This document shows positions 8,401 to 17,946 of a stretch of 64,000 nt of DNA, piece by piece. This DNA is from Streptomyces sp. NBRC 110611 (GTDB lineage Bacteria > Actinomycetota > Actinomycetes > Streptomycetales > Streptomycetaceae). Made by a program: the position numbers and the translations under genes. The stretch's first letter is position 1. Each line of letters begins with the position of its first letter. The stretch spans positions 257,922 to 321,921 of the forward strand of contig NZ_BBUY01000004.1 in the NCBI RefSeq assembly GCF_001590865.1, given 5' to 3'. The notes under the pieces are model-generated. The model ran no database searches. It was not told the origin of the DNA and saw only the letters and a program-made list of their open reading frames with translations.

Positions 8401-9069
8401 GTGTATCGCTGGGAGATCACCCGGGCCGCACTGGCGCAGCGGGTTTTCGCCATTGTCCGCAGCGAGACCTACGACGAGGCGAGCGCCACCGCCGACACCT
8501 TGCTGTCGGCGGGTATCACGAGCCTGGAGATATCCCTCACCACGCCCTTCGCGCTGGAAGCGGTGACCACGCTGACGCGCGAGCTGGGGGACGATGCGGT
8601 CATCGGCGCGGGCACGGTTCTTGACGGGGCATCGGCCCGGATGGCAGTCGACGCGGGCGCCCGCTTCCTGGCCTCACCGAGCCTCGACGCCGAGGTCATC
8701 CGTACCGGCCACCGCTACGGCATCCCCGTCTTCCCCGGCGTGTCGACGCCGACCGAGATGGTCCGTGCCCTGGAGCTCGGTGCCGACGCGCTCACGCTGT
8801 TCCCCGCCTCGGCGCACTCCCCGGCCTGGCTCGGGGAAGTCCGTGCCGCCCTGCCGCACGCGCCGGTGCTGCCGGCGGGCGGGGTGACGGTCGACGGCGC
8901 GCCGGAGTGGATCGGCGCGGGCGCCGCTGCCGTCGGCATGGGCGCGGCCCTCTCCGAGGGGGACCGTGACACGGTCGCCAAGCGCACCACCGAGCTCCTC
9001 GACCGCCTGGCCGAGGCCGCCGCGGCCGCGGGGCCGGGCGATGCCGCCGAGGGCCGCTACAGGGGGTGA
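8401..9069 (+). CDS. eda: KDPG / 4-hydroxy-2-oxoglutarate aldolase
   Basis: The 222-residue protein is a class I aldolase of the Eda family, cleaving 2-keto-3-deoxy-6-phosphogluconate-type substrates to pyruvate and an aldehyde. It shows SLEISLTTPFALEAV, GAGTVLDGASARMAVDAGARF and PGVSTPTEMVRALELGADAL-type motifs. At the usual Schiff-base lysine in the TLFPA segment (normally LKFFPA) this protein reads TLFPAS, so Lys appears to be missing there. GTG 8401 is chosen with AAGGAAGG 12 nt upstream. It precedes a GntR regulator and sugar importer in the same direction, suggesting a sugar-acid catabolic role; the exact substrate is unknown. Confidence 0.8.
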   Translation: MYRWEITRAALAQRVFAIVRSETYDEASATADTLLSAGITSLEISLTTPFALEAVTTLTRELGDDAVIGAGTVLDGASARMAVDAGARFLASPSLDAEVIRTGHRYGIPVFPGVSTPTEMVRALELGADALTLFPASAHSPAWLGEVRAALPHAPVLPAGGVTVDGAPEWIGAGAAAVGMGAALSEGDRDTVAKRTTELLDRLAEAAAAAGPGDAAEGRYRG

Positions 9070-9183
9070 CCGGCCACTACGGGGCTGATGGGCCGTCAGT
9101 GACAAGGATGCCCGGAGGGTGCTTGTCCGGACAATGTGACCTCTGGACTTCCCGTCATCTGCCGGGGCGGATACGCTCGCGAG

Positions 9184-9960
9184 GTGGGGAAACGCGATAC
9201 CGAACAAGCCCTGGGCGCCGAGAGCCCCGTTCAGTTCAGCGTGGACCGGAACAGCCCGGTCCCGTTGTACTTCCAGCTGTCGCAGCAGCTCGAGGCGGCG
9301 ATCGAGAACGGCAAGCTGGCTCCCGGCAGCCTGCTCGGCAACGAGATCGAGCTGGCCGGCCGGCTGGGGCTGTCCCGGCCGACGGTGCGGCAGGCGATCC
9401 AGTCGCTGGTGGACAAGGGGCTGCTGGTGCGCCGCCGGGGTATCGGTACCCAGGTCGTGCACAGCCAGGTCAAGCGGCCCCTGGAGCTGAGCAGCCTCTA
9501 CGACGACCTGGAGGCCGCCGGGCAGAAGCCGGCCACCCGCGTCCTGCTCAACACCACCGCCGAGGCGGACGCCGAGGTCGCCGCGGCGCTGGGCGTCGCC
9601 GAGGGGGCGGAGGTCGCGCTGGTCGAGCGGCTGCGGCTGGCGCACGGTGAGCCCGTCGCCCATCTGCGTAACCATCTGCCCGCCGGGCTGCTGAAGCTGG
9701 ACACCGCGGAGCTGGAGGAGACCGGCCTGTACCGGCTGATGCGGTCGGCCGGGATCACCCTGCACAGCGCGCGTCAGTCCGTCGGCGCCCGCGCGGCGAC
9801 CGCGGAGGAGGCGCGGCGGCTGGACGAGGCCGAGGGGGCGCCGCTGCTCACGATGCAGCGCACGACGTTCGACGACACCGGGCGGGCGGTCGAGTTCGGC
9901 TCACACGTCTACCGGGCTTCCCGTTACTCCTTCGAATTCCAGTTGCTGGTGCGGCCCTGA
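9184..9960 (+). CDS. GntR/HutC-family regulator with UTRA domain
   Basis: The protein has 258 residues. An N-terminal GntR winged helix (VPLYFQLSQQLEAAIENG, EIELAGRLGLSRPTVRQAI, LVDKGLLVRRRGIGTQV) occupies about 20-85, followed by a UTRA ligand-binding domain ending in VYRASRYSFEFQLLVRP, a typical HutC-subfamily finish. GTG 9184 follows a purine-rich stretch and matches the usual N-terminus. It precedes the ABC sugar importer and probably represses it until a sugar phosphate binds. A perfect 6-bp-arm palindrome at 9981-9994, right behind the gene and before the importer, is a plausible binding site. Confidence 0.88.
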   Translation: MGKRDTEQALGAESPVQFSVDRNSPVPLYFQLSQQLEAAIENGKLAPGSLLGNEIELAGRLGLSRPTVRQAIQSLVDKGLLVRRRGIGTQVVHSQVKRPLELSSLYDDLEAAGQKPATRVLLNTTAEADAEVAAALGVAEGAEVALVERLRLAHGEPVAHLRNHLPAGLLKLDTAELEETGLYRLMRSAGITLHSARQSVGARAATAEEARRLDEAEGAPLLTMQRTTFDDTGRAVEFGSHVYRASRYSFEFQLLVRP

Positions 9961-9980
9961 AGCGGCGCGACGTCTGCTCG

Positions 9981-9994
9981 TCAGAATGTTCTGA
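9981..9994. promoter_or_regulatory. Candidate GntR operator before the sugar importer
   Basis: TCAGAA-TG-TTCTGA is a perfect short dyad in the 261-bp gap between the regulator gene and the lipoprotein gene. Size and position suit a GntR-family dimer. The remainder of 9961-10221 shows no gene. Confidence 0.4.
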
Positions 9995-10221
9995 CAAAAG
10001 GGGGCTGCGGCGCTCGTCCCGCCGCGACAGGGGAGCCGGGACCCGGTGAACCAGGACAGATCGCCGGTAACGGATACTTGGTCGATTGGGCCCGGCCGGC
10101 GGGCACCGGTGGACGGCACCGTCCCCGTGCCCGGACCGGGAACCCCACGCGGCGCAGACAACCGACGCGCAGCGAAGCAACACAGCCGACACGGCAAGAT
10201 CAGCGGGAAGGGCGAGTCCTC

Positions 10222-11235
10222 GTGGCAAGGGTTCGGAGAAGGGGACGCGTCGTCAGCGCCGTGCTGGCGGCGGTGCTCGGCGCCTCCCTGGCGGGGTGCA
10301 GCAGCACCGGAGGCAAGCGCGCCGAGGAGGAGCGCACCGCCAGGGCCGCCGGCGGAAAGGCCGCGGTGAACACCCCGAGGTGGACATTCGCGATGGTCAC
10401 CCACTCGGGAGACGGCGACACGTTCTGGGACATCGTGCAGAACGGCGCTCAGCAGGCCGCCGCCAAGGACAACATCAAGTTCGTCTACGGGCACGACGAG
10501 GAGGCCCAGCGGCAGAGCCAGCTGGTGCAGTCCTATATCGACCAGAAGGTCGACGGGCTGATCGTCTCGCTGGCCAAGCCCAGCGCCATGAAGGACGTCG
10601 TCACCAAGGCCGTACGGGCCGGGATCCCGGTGGTCACGGTGAACTCCGGGGCCGAGGTGTCCAAGGCGTTCGGCGCGCTCACCCATATCGGGCAGGACGA
10701 GACGGTGGCCGGTGAGGCGGTCGGTGAGGAGCTGAACCGGCGCGGCCGCAAGAAGGCCCTCTGCGTCCTGCACGAGCAGGGCAACGTCGGCCATGAGCAG
10801 CGCTGCGAGGGCGCCGAGAAGACCTTCAAGGGCGATCTGGTGAAGCTGTACGTCGAGGGCACCAACATGCCCGATGTGCAGTCCTCCATCGAGTCCAAGC
10901 TCCAGGCGGACCCGTCCGTCGACGCCGTCGTCACGCTCGGCGCGCCGTTCGCGCCCACCGCCGTCAAGGCCAAGGAGCAGGCCGGCAGCCAGGCCGAGAT
11001 CGACACCTTCGACCTCAACGCCCAGGTCGCGGCCGGCCTCAAGGACGGCGCCCTCGGCTTCGCCGTCGACCAGCAGCCCTACCTCCAGGGCTACCAGGCG
11101 GTCGACCTGCTGTGGCTGTACAAGTACAACGCCGATGTCCTCGGCGGCGGCAAGCCGGTGCTCACCGGACCCCAGGTGATCACCAACAAGGACGCCGGGG
11201 CCCTTGAGGAGTACGCGAAGCGGGGGACCCGATGA
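10222..11235 (+). CDS. Sugar-binding lipoprotein of a CUT2-type ABC importer
   Basis: The 337-residue protein begins with a basic stretch and a lipobox (ASLAGC, Cys near residue 23), so it is anchored outside the membrane. The mature part is a periplasmic-binding-protein type I domain of the ribose/inositol family ([65 protein letters not shown]). It captures a monosaccharide for the permease that follows. GTG 10222, with a purine-rich site upstream, is preferred; the frame is open further upstream but without a signal peptide. It overlaps the permease start by four bases. The substrate cannot be read from sequence. Confidence 0.88.
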   Translation: MARVRRRGRVVSAVLAAVLGASLAGCSSTGGKRAEEERTARAAGGKAAVNTPRWTFAMVTHSGDGDTFWDIVQNGAQQAAAKDNIKFVYGHDEEAQRQSQLVQSYIDQKVDGLIVSLAKPSAMKDVVTKAVRAGIPVVTVNSGAEVSKAFGALTHIGQDETVAGEAVGEELNRRGRKKALCVLHEQGNVGHEQRCEGAEKTFKGDLVKLYVEGTNMPDVQSSIESKLQADPSVDAVVTLGAPFAPTAVKAKEQAGSQAEIDTFDLNAQVAAGLKDGALGFAVDQQPYLQGYQAVDLLWLYKYNADVLGGGKPVLTGPQVITNKDAGALEEYAKRGTR

Positions 11236-12317
11236 GCGAGACCCCCGCATCCGCCGCACAGCCCGCCGAGGGCGGGAACCCCGGGGGCACCCAGGGCAAG
11301 AAGGACGAACGGCTGCTGCACCGCTCACTGGCGCGCCGCCTGATGAGCCGCCCCGAGCTGGGCTCGATCGTCGGCGCCGCCGCGGTCTTCGTCTTCTTCT
11401 CGGTCATCGCCGAGCCCTTCCTGAGGGCCTCCAGCCTGTCCACCGTCCTCTACGCGTCCTCGACGATCGGCATCATGGCCGTCCCGGTGGCGCTGCTCAT
11501 GATCGGCGGGGAGTTCGACCTGTCGGCCGGTGTCATGGTCGTCAGCTCAGCGCTGGTCTCGTCGATGTTCAGCTACCAGATGACCGCCAACACCTGGGTC
11601 GGCGTCGGGGTGTCCCTGCTGGTCACCCTCGCGATCGGGGTGTTCAACGGCGTCCTGCTGACCCGGACGAGGCTGCCCAGCTTCGTCATCACGCTCGGCA
11701 CCTTCTTCATGCTGACGGGCCTCAACCTCGGCTTCACCAAGCTGATCAGCGGCACCGTCTCCACGAAGTCCATCGCCGACATGGAGGGCTTCGAGTCCGC
11801 CCGTGCGGTCTTCGCCTCGCACCTCTCCGTCGGCGGGGTCGACATCCAGATCACCATCCTGTGGTGGATCGGGCTGGTCGCCCTCGCCACCTGGATCCTG
11901 CTGCGCACCCGCGTCGGCAACTGGATCTTCGCGGTGGGCGGCAACGCCGATGCCGCGCGGGCGGTCGGCGTCCCCGTCAACAAGACCAAGATCGGTCTCT
12001 ACATGGGCGTCGCCTTCGCCGCCTGGATCTCCGGACAGCACCTGCTGTTCTCGTACGACGCGATCCAGTCCGGCGACGGCGTGGGCAACGAGTTCCTGTA
12101 CATCATCGCCGCGGCGGTCGGCGGCTGTCTGATGACCGGCGGCTTCGGCTCGGCGATCGGCGCCGCCGTCGGCGCCTTCATCTTCGGCATGGCCAGCAAG
12201 GGCATCGTCTACGCGCAGTGGAACCCGGACTGGTACAAGTTCTTCCTCGGCGCGATGCTGCTGCTCGCCACGCTCCTGAACGCATGGGTCCGCAAGCGGG
12301 CGGAGGACAAGGGATGA
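11232..12317 (+). CDS. Sugar ABC importer permease (RbsC/XylH-like)
   Basis: The 361-residue integral membrane protein has about ten hydrophobic segments and the BPD_transp_2 layout. Hallmarks are [17 protein letters not shown] (the family GGIDLSVG motif) and [20 protein letters not shown], the cytoplasmic loop that contacts the ATPase. The start (ATG 11232) overlaps the lipoprotein stop and the end overlaps the ATPase start, both as ATGA, so the three are one operon. The N-terminal 40 residues are soluble and glycine-rich. Confidence 0.92.
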   Translation: MSETPASAAQPAEGGNPGGTQGKKDERLLHRSLARRLMSRPELGSIVGAAAVFVFFSVIAEPFLRASSLSTVLYASSTIGIMAVPVALLMIGGEFDLSAGVMVVSSALVSSMFSYQMTANTWVGVGVSLLVTLAIGVFNGVLLTRTRLPSFVITLGTFFMLTGLNLGFTKLISGTVSTKSIADMEGFESARAVFASHLSVGGVDIQITILWWIGLVALATWILLRTRVGNWIFAVGGNADAARAVGVPVNKTKIGLYMGVAFAAWISGQHLLFSYDAIQSGDGVGNEFLYIIAAAVGGCLMTGGFGSAIGAAVGAFIFGMASKGIVYAQWNPDWYKFFLGAMLLLATLLNAWVRKRAEDKG

Positions 12318-13123
12318 CGGCACTGGTCGAGCTGACGGACGTCAGCAAGTACTACGGTCACGTCCGGGCCCTGGAAGGCGTGTCCCTGGAGGTGCACGCC
12401 GGGGAGATCACCTGTGTCCTGGGCGACAACGGCGCCGGCAAGTCCACCCTCATCAAGATCATCGCGGGGCTGCACCGGCACGACGCCGGCAGCTTCACCA
12501 TCGAGGGTGCGGAGGCGTCCCTGTCCTCGCCGCGCGAGGCGCTGGAGCGGGGGATCGCCACCGTCTACCAGGACCTGGCGGTCGTCCCGCTGATGCCGGT
12601 GTGGCGGAACTTCTTCCTCGGCTCCGAGCCGACCACCGGAGCCGGCCCGTTCAAGCGGCTCGACGTCCGCACGATGCGCGAGACCACCCGCAGCGAACTG
12701 CTGCGGATGGGCATCGACCTGCGCGATGTCGACCAGCCCATCGGGACCCTCTCGGGCGGGGAGCGGCAGTGCGTCGCCATCGCCCGGGCCGTCTACTTCG
12801 GAGCCAAGGTCCTCGTCCTGGACGAGCCGACGGCGGCGCTCGGCGTCAAGCAGTCCGGCGTGGTCCTCAAGTACGTCGCGGCCGCCCGGGACGCCGGACT
12901 CGGCGTGGTGTTGATCACTCACAATCCGCACCACGCCTACCTCGTCGGCGACCGCTTCGTCCTCCTCAAGCGGGGCACGATGGCCGGCAGCCACACCAAG
13001 GCGGAGATCGCGCTGGAGGAGCTGACCCGCCAAATGGCGGGCGGCAGCGAACTGGAACAGCTCAGCCATGAGCTCGCCCGCAGCACCACGATGAAGTTTC
13101 CCGGCGGCCACCGGCCCGACTGA
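12314..13123 (+). CDS. Sugar ABC importer ATP-binding protein
   Basis: The 269-residue protein contains one ATP-binding cassette: Walker [14 protein letters not shown] at about 38-50, Q-loop in VYQDLAVV, signature LSGGERQ near 145, Walker [13 protein letters not shown], and switch His in [13 protein letters not shown]2 importers usually have a fused double ATPase of about 500 residues. This single-cassette form presumably works as a homodimer with the permease upstream. It is coupled by an ATGA overlap. A 204-bp gap separates it from the kinase gene. Confidence 0.92.
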   Translation: MTALVELTDVSKYYGHVRALEGVSLEVHAGEITCVLGDNGAGKSTLIKIIAGLHRHDAGSFTIEGAEASLSSPREALERGIATVYQDLAVVPLMPVWRNFFLGSEPTTGAGPFKRLDVRTMRETTRSELLRMGIDLRDVDQPIGTLSGGERQCVAIARAVYFGAKVLVLDEPTAALGVKQSGVVLKYVAAARDAGLGVVLITHNPHHAYLVGDRFVLLKRGTMAGSHTKAEIALEELTRQMAGGSELEQLSHELARSTTMKFPGGHRPD

Positions 13124-13327
13124 GCACCGTCCGCATCACGCAGCGCCCCGCGCCGCCTCCGGGCCGCGCGGGGCGCGGTGCCGTCGGCCACTGTGCGCCG
13201 GACACCGCCGGTGATGCACAATCGCAGCGGACCAGCACACCGAGGCCCCGGCCTCCCGAGACCCCGCAGGGACGAGACGACTCTTGCGAGCACGCAGCCG
13301 CCACATGAACGGCGAAGAGGTGGGCCG

Positions 13328-14449
13328 ATGAGCATGTACCGGGACCGGGTGCACCGGGGCTCCGCCCGGGCCACCGTGCTGCGCACGGTCGGTACCCGCG
13401 AGCGGCGCTCGCATCTGACCGCCCCCCGGGTGCCCACGGTGGGCATCGACATCGGCGGTACCAAGGTCATGGCCGGTGTGGTCGACGCCGACGGCACCAT
13501 CCTGGAGAAGGTCCGCACCGAGACGCCGGACAAGTCCAAGAGCCCCAAGGTCGTCGAGGACACCATCACCGAGCTGGTGCTCGACCTCTCCGACCGGCAC
13601 GACGTCCACGCCGTCGGCATCGGCGCGGCCGGCTGGGTCGACGCGGACCGCAGCAACGTCCTCTTCGCCCCGCACCTGAACTGGCGCAACGAGCCGCTGC
13701 GGGACCGCCTGGCGGGCCGCCTCGCGGTCCCCGTCATGGTCGACAACGACGCCAACACCGCCGCCTGGGCGGAGTGGCGGTTCGGCGCCGGACGCGGCGA
13801 GGACCACCTCGTCATGATCACCCTCGGCACGGGGATCGGCGGCGCGATCCTGGAGGACGGCGCCGTCAAGCGCGGCAAGTACGGAGTGGCCGGCGAATTC
13901 GGCCATATGCAGGTCGTGCCCGGCGGACATCGCTGCCCGTGCGGCAACCGCGGCTGCTGGGAGCAGTACAGCTCCGGCAACGCCCTGGTCCGCGAGGCCC
14001 GGGAGCTGGCCGCCGCGGACTCCCCGGTCGCGTACAACATCATCGAACGGGTCGGCGGCCGCATCGGCGACATCACCGGGCCGCTGATCACCGAGCTGGC
14101 CCGGGAGGGCGACGCGATGTGCGTCGAGCTCCTCCAGGACATCGGCCAGTGGCTCGGCGTCGGCATCGCCAACCTCGCCGCCGCGCTCGACCCGTCCTGC
14201 TTCGTCATCGGCGGCGGGGTCAGCGCCGCCGACGACCTGCTGATCGGCCCGGCCCGGGACGCCTTCCGGCGCCACCTCACGGGCCGTGGCTACCGCCCCG
14301 AAGCCACCATCGCCAAGGCCCAGCTGGGCCCCGAAGCCGGCATGGTGGGCGCCGCCGACCTGGCCCGGCTGGTGGCCCGCCGCTTCCGCCGCGCCAACCG
14401 CCGCCGTGTCGAGCGCTACGAGCGCTATGAACGGGCCGGCCGCCGATGA
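13328..14449 (+). CDS. ROK-family sugar kinase (glucokinase-like)
   Basis: The protein has 373 residues. After a basic extension of about 35 residues it shows the ROK ATP motif VGIDIGGTKVMAGVVD, the catalytic region VDNDANTAAWAEWRFGAG, the ROK signature GEFGHMQVVPGGHRCPCGNRGCWEQ with His and Cys zinc ligands, and a C-terminal IGGGVS adenosine motif. It should phosphorylate a hexose or amino sugar at C6 after uptake by the importer encoded upstream. ATG 13328 is preferred. The ATGA overlap at its end joins it to the membrane protein gene that follows. Confidence 0.9.
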   Translation: MSMYRDRVHRGSARATVLRTVGTRERRSHLTAPRVPTVGIDIGGTKVMAGVVDADGTILEKVRTETPDKSKSPKVVEDTITELVLDLSDRHDVHAVGIGAAGWVDADRSNVLFAPHLNWRNEPLRDRLAGRLAVPVMVDNDANTAAWAEWRFGAGRGEDHLVMITLGTGIGGAILEDGAVKRGKYGVAGEFGHMQVVPGGHRCPCGNRGCWEQYSSGNALVREARELAAADSPVAYNIIERVGGRIGDITGPLITELAREGDAMCVELLQDIGQWLGVGIANLAAALDPSCFVIGGGVSAADDLLIGPARDAFRRHLTGRGYRPEATIAKAQLGPEAGMVGAADLARLVARRFRRANRRRVERYERYERAGRR

Positions 14450-15018
14450 CCGACACCGAAGCGCACCCCATGCCCGACGACCGCCGTCCCGCCCCGCCGG
14501 CCCGCACCAAGCGCCGCCGGCCCCTGCTGACCGCGCTGATCGTCTTCCTGCTGATCGCGATCCCGGCCGGCTACATCGTCATCTCCGCGGAGCAGAGCCG
14601 CGACAGCGGCGCCGGGAAGGAGGCCGAGGCCGCGGCCACCGGCCTGACCAACGCGTTCCCCTCCAAGGTCCAGCAGCGGATCTACAACGTCCCGGTCCCC
14701 ATCGGCTCCACCCCCGTCTACTACTACGAGACCAACTCCTGGCAGAGCAGTTCGCTGTTCGTCCAGTTCAGGACGAACACCTGGGGCCTGGCGCACTACC
14801 TCAAGGCGGTCGGTACCAGCACCGCCGGCCTGGTGAAGGGCCGGCAGACGATCGCGCCCGGCGACGCGGCGAAGGTCGGCTGGGACTTCGGCACCGACCA
14901 GCCCTGGGCCGGCACGGCGACCCGGAGCCAGGCGCCGCGGCCCGCCCAGCAGATCATGGTCAGCTACGACGAACCGGGGCATCCCGTGGTGTACGTCGTC
15001 TCCACCGTGAACTTCTGA
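14446..15018 (+). CDS. Membrane-anchored conserved protein
   Basis: The 190-residue protein has a basic N-terminus (PPARTKRRRP), one membrane helix at about 24-47 (LLTALIVFLLIAIPAGYIVI) and an extracellular domain with VPVPIGSTPVYYYETNSW and VSYDEPGHPVVYVVSTVNF. I do not recognise the domain. Its start is translationally coupled to the sugar kinase (ATGA), so it belongs to that operon and may act at the cell surface. It ends only 15 bp from the oppositely oriented carrier-protein gene, the left edge of the biosynthetic cluster. Confidence 0.65.
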   Translation: MTDTEAHPMPDDRRPAPPARTKRRRPLLTALIVFLLIAIPAGYIVISAEQSRDSGAGKEAEAAATGLTNAFPSKVQQRIYNVPVPIGSTPVYYYETNSWQSSSLFVQFRTNTWGLAHYLKAVGTSTAGLVKGRQTIAPGDAAKVGWDFGTDQPWAGTATRSQAPRPAQQIMVSYDEPGHPVVYVVSTVNF

Positions 15019-15033
15019 GGGTCGGTCCCGCCG

Positions 15034-15303
15034 TCACGACGGCAGCAGGCGCCGAGCGAAGTCTCCCACCGAGGTGATGGAGACCAGTTCGAAATTGTCG
15101 GGGAACGTCAGCTGGGTGCGCGTCTCCACCCGGTAGACCAACTCGAAGAGTTCCAGGGACTCCAGCCCCAGGCTCTTGGTGTCCGCGGCGACGGACCAGA
15201 GCAGCGTCTCCTCCGTGATGTCTCCGGCGGGGATCTCGCCGAAGCGCAGGTCCTCGACCTCTTGTGCGATGACGGTGACCAGCTCGTCGTGCGTCATGGA
15301 CAT
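15034..15303 (-). CDS. Discrete acyl/peptidyl carrier protein
   Basis: The 89-residue acidic protein has the carrier-protein fold signature around Ser49 in LGLESLELFELV, the site for 4'-phosphopantetheine. It shares a TGATG overlap with the FkbH gene just upstream, so it should be the partner that FkbH loads with a glyceryl unit made from 1,3-bisphosphoglycerate. It is the last gene of the left-pointing biosynthetic operon. The motif is LESL rather than the commoner D-S-L, which is seen in some discrete carriers; modification is still expected because Ser is present. Confidence 0.85.
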   Translation of the reverse strand: MSMTHDELVTVIAQEVEDLRFGEIPAGDITEETLLWSVAADTKSLGLESLELFELVYRVETRTQLTFPDNFELVSITSVGDFARRLLPS

Positions 15304-17150
15304 CAGCTCTCCTCCTCGATGAACGGACTGAGCGCAGGGAGACCCTGCTGGGCCAGGTCGTACTGCCAGCGCGTGACACCGTCCGGTGCCTCCCGCACCA
15401 GCCTGAACCCGAGCCGCTCGTACAGATCGGCCACCATGTGGTTCTTCTGCGTCGGGGTGTACTCCCCGACCAGTTGTCGCACCCCCGTCGCCGCGGCCTC
15501 GCGGGCGAAGACGCCGAACATCGACTGCTCCAGGTCACGGCCGATGACGCGGCAGCTCAGCAGCCAGGAGTCCACCTCGGCGGTGTCGCCGTGCGTCCGT
15601 GCCAGGAAGAATCCGACCACCCCGTGATCGGTGAACCGGTCGCGCAGCCGGGCGGTGAAGTGGAGGGCTCCCGGCTCGGCGACGAGTCCGGCCAGCTCGG
15701 CCGCCGAGTGGCGACGGCTCAGGACGTTGAACTGATTCGTCTTGACGACCATCTGCGCCACGCGCGGGAGCGTGCCCGCGTCCACCGGAGCGAACCGGGC
15801 GGACATCTCCAGGCCGCGGTAGAAGTCCTCCAGGGTCTCGCTCTCCTCCTCGTACTGCTTGGCCCGGGCCCGGGCCTGGTACGAAGCCGCGCGGGCCGCG
15901 TCCTCCTCGGTCGCCCAGGCCTGCTGCAGGAGGGGGTGGGCACGCACGGTCCGGACGTACTCCCAGGAGCTCTCCGGGAGGTCGATCACCTCGACTTCGG
16001 GAAGCAGGGCGCGGACCTGGGCGCGCTCCACCGGGTCGTCGTCGACCAGGATCAGGGAGTCGAGGCCGATGCCGAGGTGTTCGGCGATGCGGCGCAGCTG
16101 TTCGGGTTTGGGCTCCCAGGACGCGCTGAAGGAGCTGATGTCGGAGAGTCGCAGCAGCATGTCCGGGTGTTCCTGGAAGGGGGACTTCGCGTCCGCGGGG
16201 TTGTTCTTGGAGCAGACGGCGAGAATGATCCCGCGTTCCTTGAGCGCGCGGACGTACCGCTGAAAGCGGACGAACCCCTCGCCCGCGTCACCGCCCAGGA
16301 CGATGCCGGGTATCCCCGCCTCGCCGATCACCCCGCCCCACAGGGTGTTGTCCAGGTCCAGGACCAGGCACTTCTTGGACCGGCCCAGGTCCGCCGCGAT
16401 CAAACCGGCGGTCTCCCGGGCCGGGAGCGGCAGCACGTCGGACGCGAGGGGCTGCTTCGCCATGCGCCAGGACCGGTCGTCGAACCAGACGAGTTTTCCG
16501 GCCACTCCCGCCAACCGGTCGCAGTCCACGGCCAGGACGTCCTTGCCGGCTGCTTCCGCCAGCAAGGTGTTGACGCGGACCGCCATGCTGTACCGAGAGC
16601 CGGGCAGCCGCACATCCAGGGCGCTGACCACCAGGTCGTCGGGCAGCGCGAAGAGCCAATGCACCACGCGCGCACGGCTGTTGGACCGGATGGTCCGCCA
16701 CAGTGAGCGCCAGCGCCGGACCTCGGCCTCGACGTCCTTCTCCGGATCGGTGGAGTGATCGGGCAGGCCCAGTTCGTCGTGGTGCACCGCGAGCACGACG
16801 AAGTCGGGGTCGCTGCGGTAGAGAGCGCTGTCCGGATTCGTGGCGAGGCTGCCGTACTGGCCGATGCCGTAGACGTCCACCACGGCCTCGATCCCGCACC
16901 GGCGCAAGGCGACGCGCAGGACCCTGCCGAGGAGGTCGGCGGTGAAACTGCCGATCAGCGCCACCCTGACGCGGGGCGCGCCGGGAAGCGGCTCCCCCGC
17001 GTCGAGGATGCGGCCGAGGGAGAGGATCTCGCCGGTGTTACCCCTGTCGACCAGTGCGCCGACGAGCTGTCGCAGTGTGGTGTGAGCGTTGTCCCGGACG
17101 GCTTCCCGGGCACGACGCAGCAGATCTCGGGCGTTCTCGTTTTCCGACAC
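15303..17150 (-). CDS. FkbH-like HAD-IIIC protein (glyceryl-ACP loading)
   Basis: The 615-residue protein has an N-terminal region of about 250 residues with SGNH-like character, the HAD catalytic motif VLDLDNTLWGG at about 263-273 (both Asp present), the SKN motif (AVCSKNNPADA) and DDDPVERAQV, then a C-terminal GNAT-like domain (MVVKTNQFNVLSRR, VGEYTPTQKNHMVADLYERLGF). This is the full-length layout of FkbH enzymes, which dephosphorylate 1,3-bisphosphoglycerate and place D-glyceryl on a carrier protein. In tetronate or methoxymalonate pathways the unit goes to a ketosynthase or PKS. No such gene is seen here, so another fate is likely. Confidence 0.92.
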   Translation of the reverse strand: MSENENARDLLRRAREAVRDNAHTTLRQLVGALVDRGNTGEILSLGRILDAGEPLPGAPRVRVALIGSFTADLLGRVLRVALRRCGIEAVVDVYGIGQYGSLATNPDSALYRSDPDFVVLAVHHDELGLPDHSTDPEKDVEAEVRRWRSLWRTIRSNSRARVVHWLFALPDDLVVSALDVRLPGSRYSMAVRVNTLLAEAAGKDVLAVDCDRLAGVAGKLVWFDDRSWRMAKQPLASDVLPLPARETAGLIAADLGRSKKCLVLDLDNTLWGGVIGEAGIPGIVLGGDAGEGFVRFQRYVRALKERGIILAVCSKNNPADAKSPFQEHPDMLLRLSDISSFSASWEPKPEQLRRIAEHLGIGLDSLILVDDDPVERAQVRALLPEVEVIDLPESSWEYVRTVRAHPLLQQAWATEEDAARAASYQARARAKQYEEESETLEDFYRGLEMSARFAPVDAGTLPRVAQMVVKTNQFNVLSRRHSAAELAGLVAEPGALHFTARLRDRFTDHGVVGFFLARTHGDTAEVDSWLLSCRVIGRDLEQSMFGVFAREAAATGVRQLVGEYTPTQKNHMVADLYERLGFRLVREAPDGVTRWQYDLAQQGLPALSPFIEEES

Positions 17151-17226
17151 CGGGTTGCGGCCTTTCCGCCGCCGGCCTCGTCCACGGGGTGCGCGGCCGG
17201 CGGCAGGTCAGTGGTGGTCAGGAACG

Positions 17227-17946
17227 TCAGTAGAGGTTGACGTTGACGGCGTACTGGTCCATGCCCAGCCGCCTCGCCACGGACAGCGACGCGAGGTTGT
17301 CCCATTCGGTGCTGTAGAGCGGCCTGGCGCCGCCGCGTGCCCGCACCAGCCGGGCCCAGCGGGTCACCAGCGCCGGGGCGAGGCCGCGACCGCGGTGGCC
17401 CGGCAGCGTCTCCGTACCCGCCTCATAGGCCGTGCCGCTGTTGCGGGCCGCGCAGCAGACGGCGACCACCCGGTCGCCGTCGAACGCCGCGACGGTCGGC
17501 TGCCGTTCGGTGAGCGAGTCGGCCACCTCGGGAAAGGTCTCGCGGAACAGGGACGCCGTCGACGGACCGCAGTCCCGCAGGACGATGCCCGGCACGGCCG
17601 GCGTGTCGGCGGACTCGGGGACGACGAAGGCCGGGCCCACGAAGCTCCGCGTCACCGGGGCGTGCCGCGCCAGCAGCCGGGCCACCTCGGCCGGCGGGCC
17701 GACGACCTCGGCCAGAGCGGCCGGCGGCTGGGCCGCGGCCCAGCGGTGCAGCTCGTCGGCGAGATCCGCCGGCACGGCGGTGCTGGTCCACGCCTCCACG
17801 GCGGAGGCCGTGTACGAGAGGAAGCACCGGGGCGGGGCGGGGCGGCCGACGTCGTTGATCGCGGTGAGCCTGCCGTCCCGGATCACGAACAGCGTCCGTG
17901 CCTGGAGCGCTGCCAGATTCTCCGTCGGGTCGAGGGCGGTCGTCAT
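17227..17946 (-). CDS. GNAT-family N-acetyltransferase
   Basis: The 239-residue protein has a variable N-terminal half and a C-terminal GNAT fold: YEAGTETLPGHRGRGLAPALVTRWARLV is the acetyl-CoA pyrophosphate-binding loop, and STEWDNLASLSVARRLGM is the typical C-terminal strand-helix. It overlaps the condensation gene by four bases. Within an aminosugar cluster it could acetylate an amino group, either as biosynthesis or as self-protection. Both are inference. A 76-bp gap to FkbH is the only break in this part of the operon. Confidence 0.8.
   Translation of the reverse strand: MTTALDPTENLAALQARTLFVIRDGRLTAINDVGRPAPPRCFLSYTASAVEAWTSTAVPADLADELHRWAAAQPPAALAEVVGPPAEVARLLARHAPVTRSFVGPAFVVPESADTPAVPGIVLRDCGPSTASLFRETFPEVADSLTERQPTVAAFDGDRVVAVCCAARNSGTAYEAGTETLPGHRGRGLAPALVTRWARLVRARGGARPLYSTEWDNLASLSVARRLGMDQYAVNVNLY

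Noticed and set aside
7374..8453. N-terminal extension of the XRE-cupin frame over the ribonuclease gene
   Set aside because: The frame stays open by chance; the regulator family starts at 7373, and the ribonuclease on the opposite strand is well supported.
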